Source: Thermoplasmatales archaeon (GTDB taxonomy: Archaea > Thermoplasmatota > Thermoplasmata > Thermoplasmatales > GCA-001856825). From it: a stretch of 42,526 nucleotides of DNA. Both the position numbers and the translations under genes were made by a program. Of the stretch, positions 42,128 through 42,526 are shown piece after piece. Where the stretch lies: the NCBI GenBank assembly GCA_026127935.1, contig JAJSLL010000002.1:94645-137170 (forward strand). Direction: 5' to 3'. The notes below the pieces were generated by a model. That model ran no database searches, was not told where the DNA came from, and worked only from the letters and a program-made list of their open reading frames with translations. The stretch's first letter is position 1; each line of letters starts with the position of its first letter.

Positions 42128-42526
42128 TTTCGATCTTTAGTAATCGCGGACTGAACATCTCGCCTTGCGGCTTGATGCGTACATCCCGATCCTATCAACC
42201 CTGTCTTTTACAGGAGATCTAATAACGATGCCTCTTTTCAGGGACGGTTTCGAACTTAGATGCTTTCAGTTCTTATCCGCATATGATGTGGCTGCCCGGC
42301 GAATGCCTTGTCAGACAACCGGTAAACTAGAGACCACGAAGCCCCGTTCCTCTCGTACTAAAGGCTCCTTCCCTTCAGGCATCAATGCACTCCCACGGAG
42401 AAGCAACCCTACTGTCTCGCAACGTAGTGAACCCATCTCAGGATCCCTTTTAATGGGCGAACAGCCCCACCCTTGGCAGCTGCTGCACCGCCAGGATAGG
42501 AACAGACGACATCGAAGTAGCAAACC
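42128..42526 (-). rRNA. 23S rRNA, 3' end (5' part beyond window)
   Basis: About 400 nt of the 3' part of domain VI and late domain V. The sarcin-ricin loop AGTACGAGAGGAAC is present on the minus strand, as is GATGTCGTCTGTTCCTATCC-like peptidyl-transferase-adjacent sequence. The 3' boundary near 42128 is estimated from conserved GATTACTAA-AGATCG at the end. No 5S rRNA or tRNA follows within the 210 nt to the aldo/keto reductase gene, so the 23S 3' flank is unlinked. Confidence 0.93.

Noticed and set aside
1-42526. CRISPR array
   Set aside because: No regularly spaced direct repeats were seen anywhere in the window.

Overview
The window reads as a chromosomal segment of a Thermoplasmata-type archaeon (Thermoplasmatales or a close relative). 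Support comes from archaeal-type proteins (aRqc2/NFACT, the TK0539-like HTH regulator, an EtfA/EtfB fusion, a dihydrodipicolinate-synthase-family aldolase of the KDG aldolase type, a two-domain protein disulfide oxidoreductase). It also comes from TATA boxes lying about 24-27 nt upstream of start codons, which implies leaderless mRNAs, and from a 23S rRNA 3' end with no 5S or tRNA immediately behind it, as in the unlinked rRNA genes of Thermoplasma relatives. No taxonomic search was possible, so this is inference.

Layout. 1-2.2 kb (minus): a partial PP-loop ATP pyrophosphatase, a DUF1611/DgcN-like protein and a small CxxC ORF in one operon. 2.3-6.7 kb: a winged-helix regulator, a small Sm-like protein, ThpR, the glycine cleavage H protein, the FtsJ/RlmE methyltransferase, a TraB-like protein, an HTH regulator and PyrE. 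6.97 kb: tRNA-Asn. 7.2-12.1 kb: a secreted beta-helix protein, two overlapping paralogous membrane proteins and a large HTH-STAND-TPR regulator. 12.3-15.5 kb: an accessory patch with a GNAT, an IS110 transposase remnant, a DpnI homologue with altered key residues and a DNA methyltransferase whose last codons lie inside a tRNA(CAT) gene. 15.6-20.8 kb: protein disulfide oxidoreductase, HAD phosphatase, an aldolase / TusA-like / unknown operon, and a tandem ABC ATPase fused to a purine-type phosphoribosyltransferase. 21-28.1 kb: three MFS transporters, aRqc2 and a metallo-beta-lactamase-fold protein. 28.5-37.4 kb: a surface block with a phospholipase-C-type phosphoesterase, membrane protein, split-barrel/methyltransferase fusion, glycosyltransferases, a nucleotidyltransferase and a GT-C-type integral membrane enzyme. 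37.5-41.9 kb: DUF488, CDGSH, EtfAB, tRNA-Leu, aldo/keto reductase. 42.13 kb to the end: 3' part of 23S rRNA (minus).

How the genes fit together. Much of the window is housekeeping: RNA modification and repair, ribosome quality control, pyrimidine and purine salvage, electron transfer and carbohydrate catabolism. Two regions are accessory: the 12.8-15.5 kb restriction/modification patch abutting a tRNA 3' end, and the 30.7-37.4 kb glycan cluster. The most unusual single gene is the ABC-ABC-phosphoribosyltransferase fusion at 18558-20819. It would physically couple an ECF-type importer motor to nucleobase phosphoribosylation. The most interesting locus is the DpnI-like gene plus methyltransferase, because the DpnI homologue appears to lack one zinc ligand and the catalytic glutamate.
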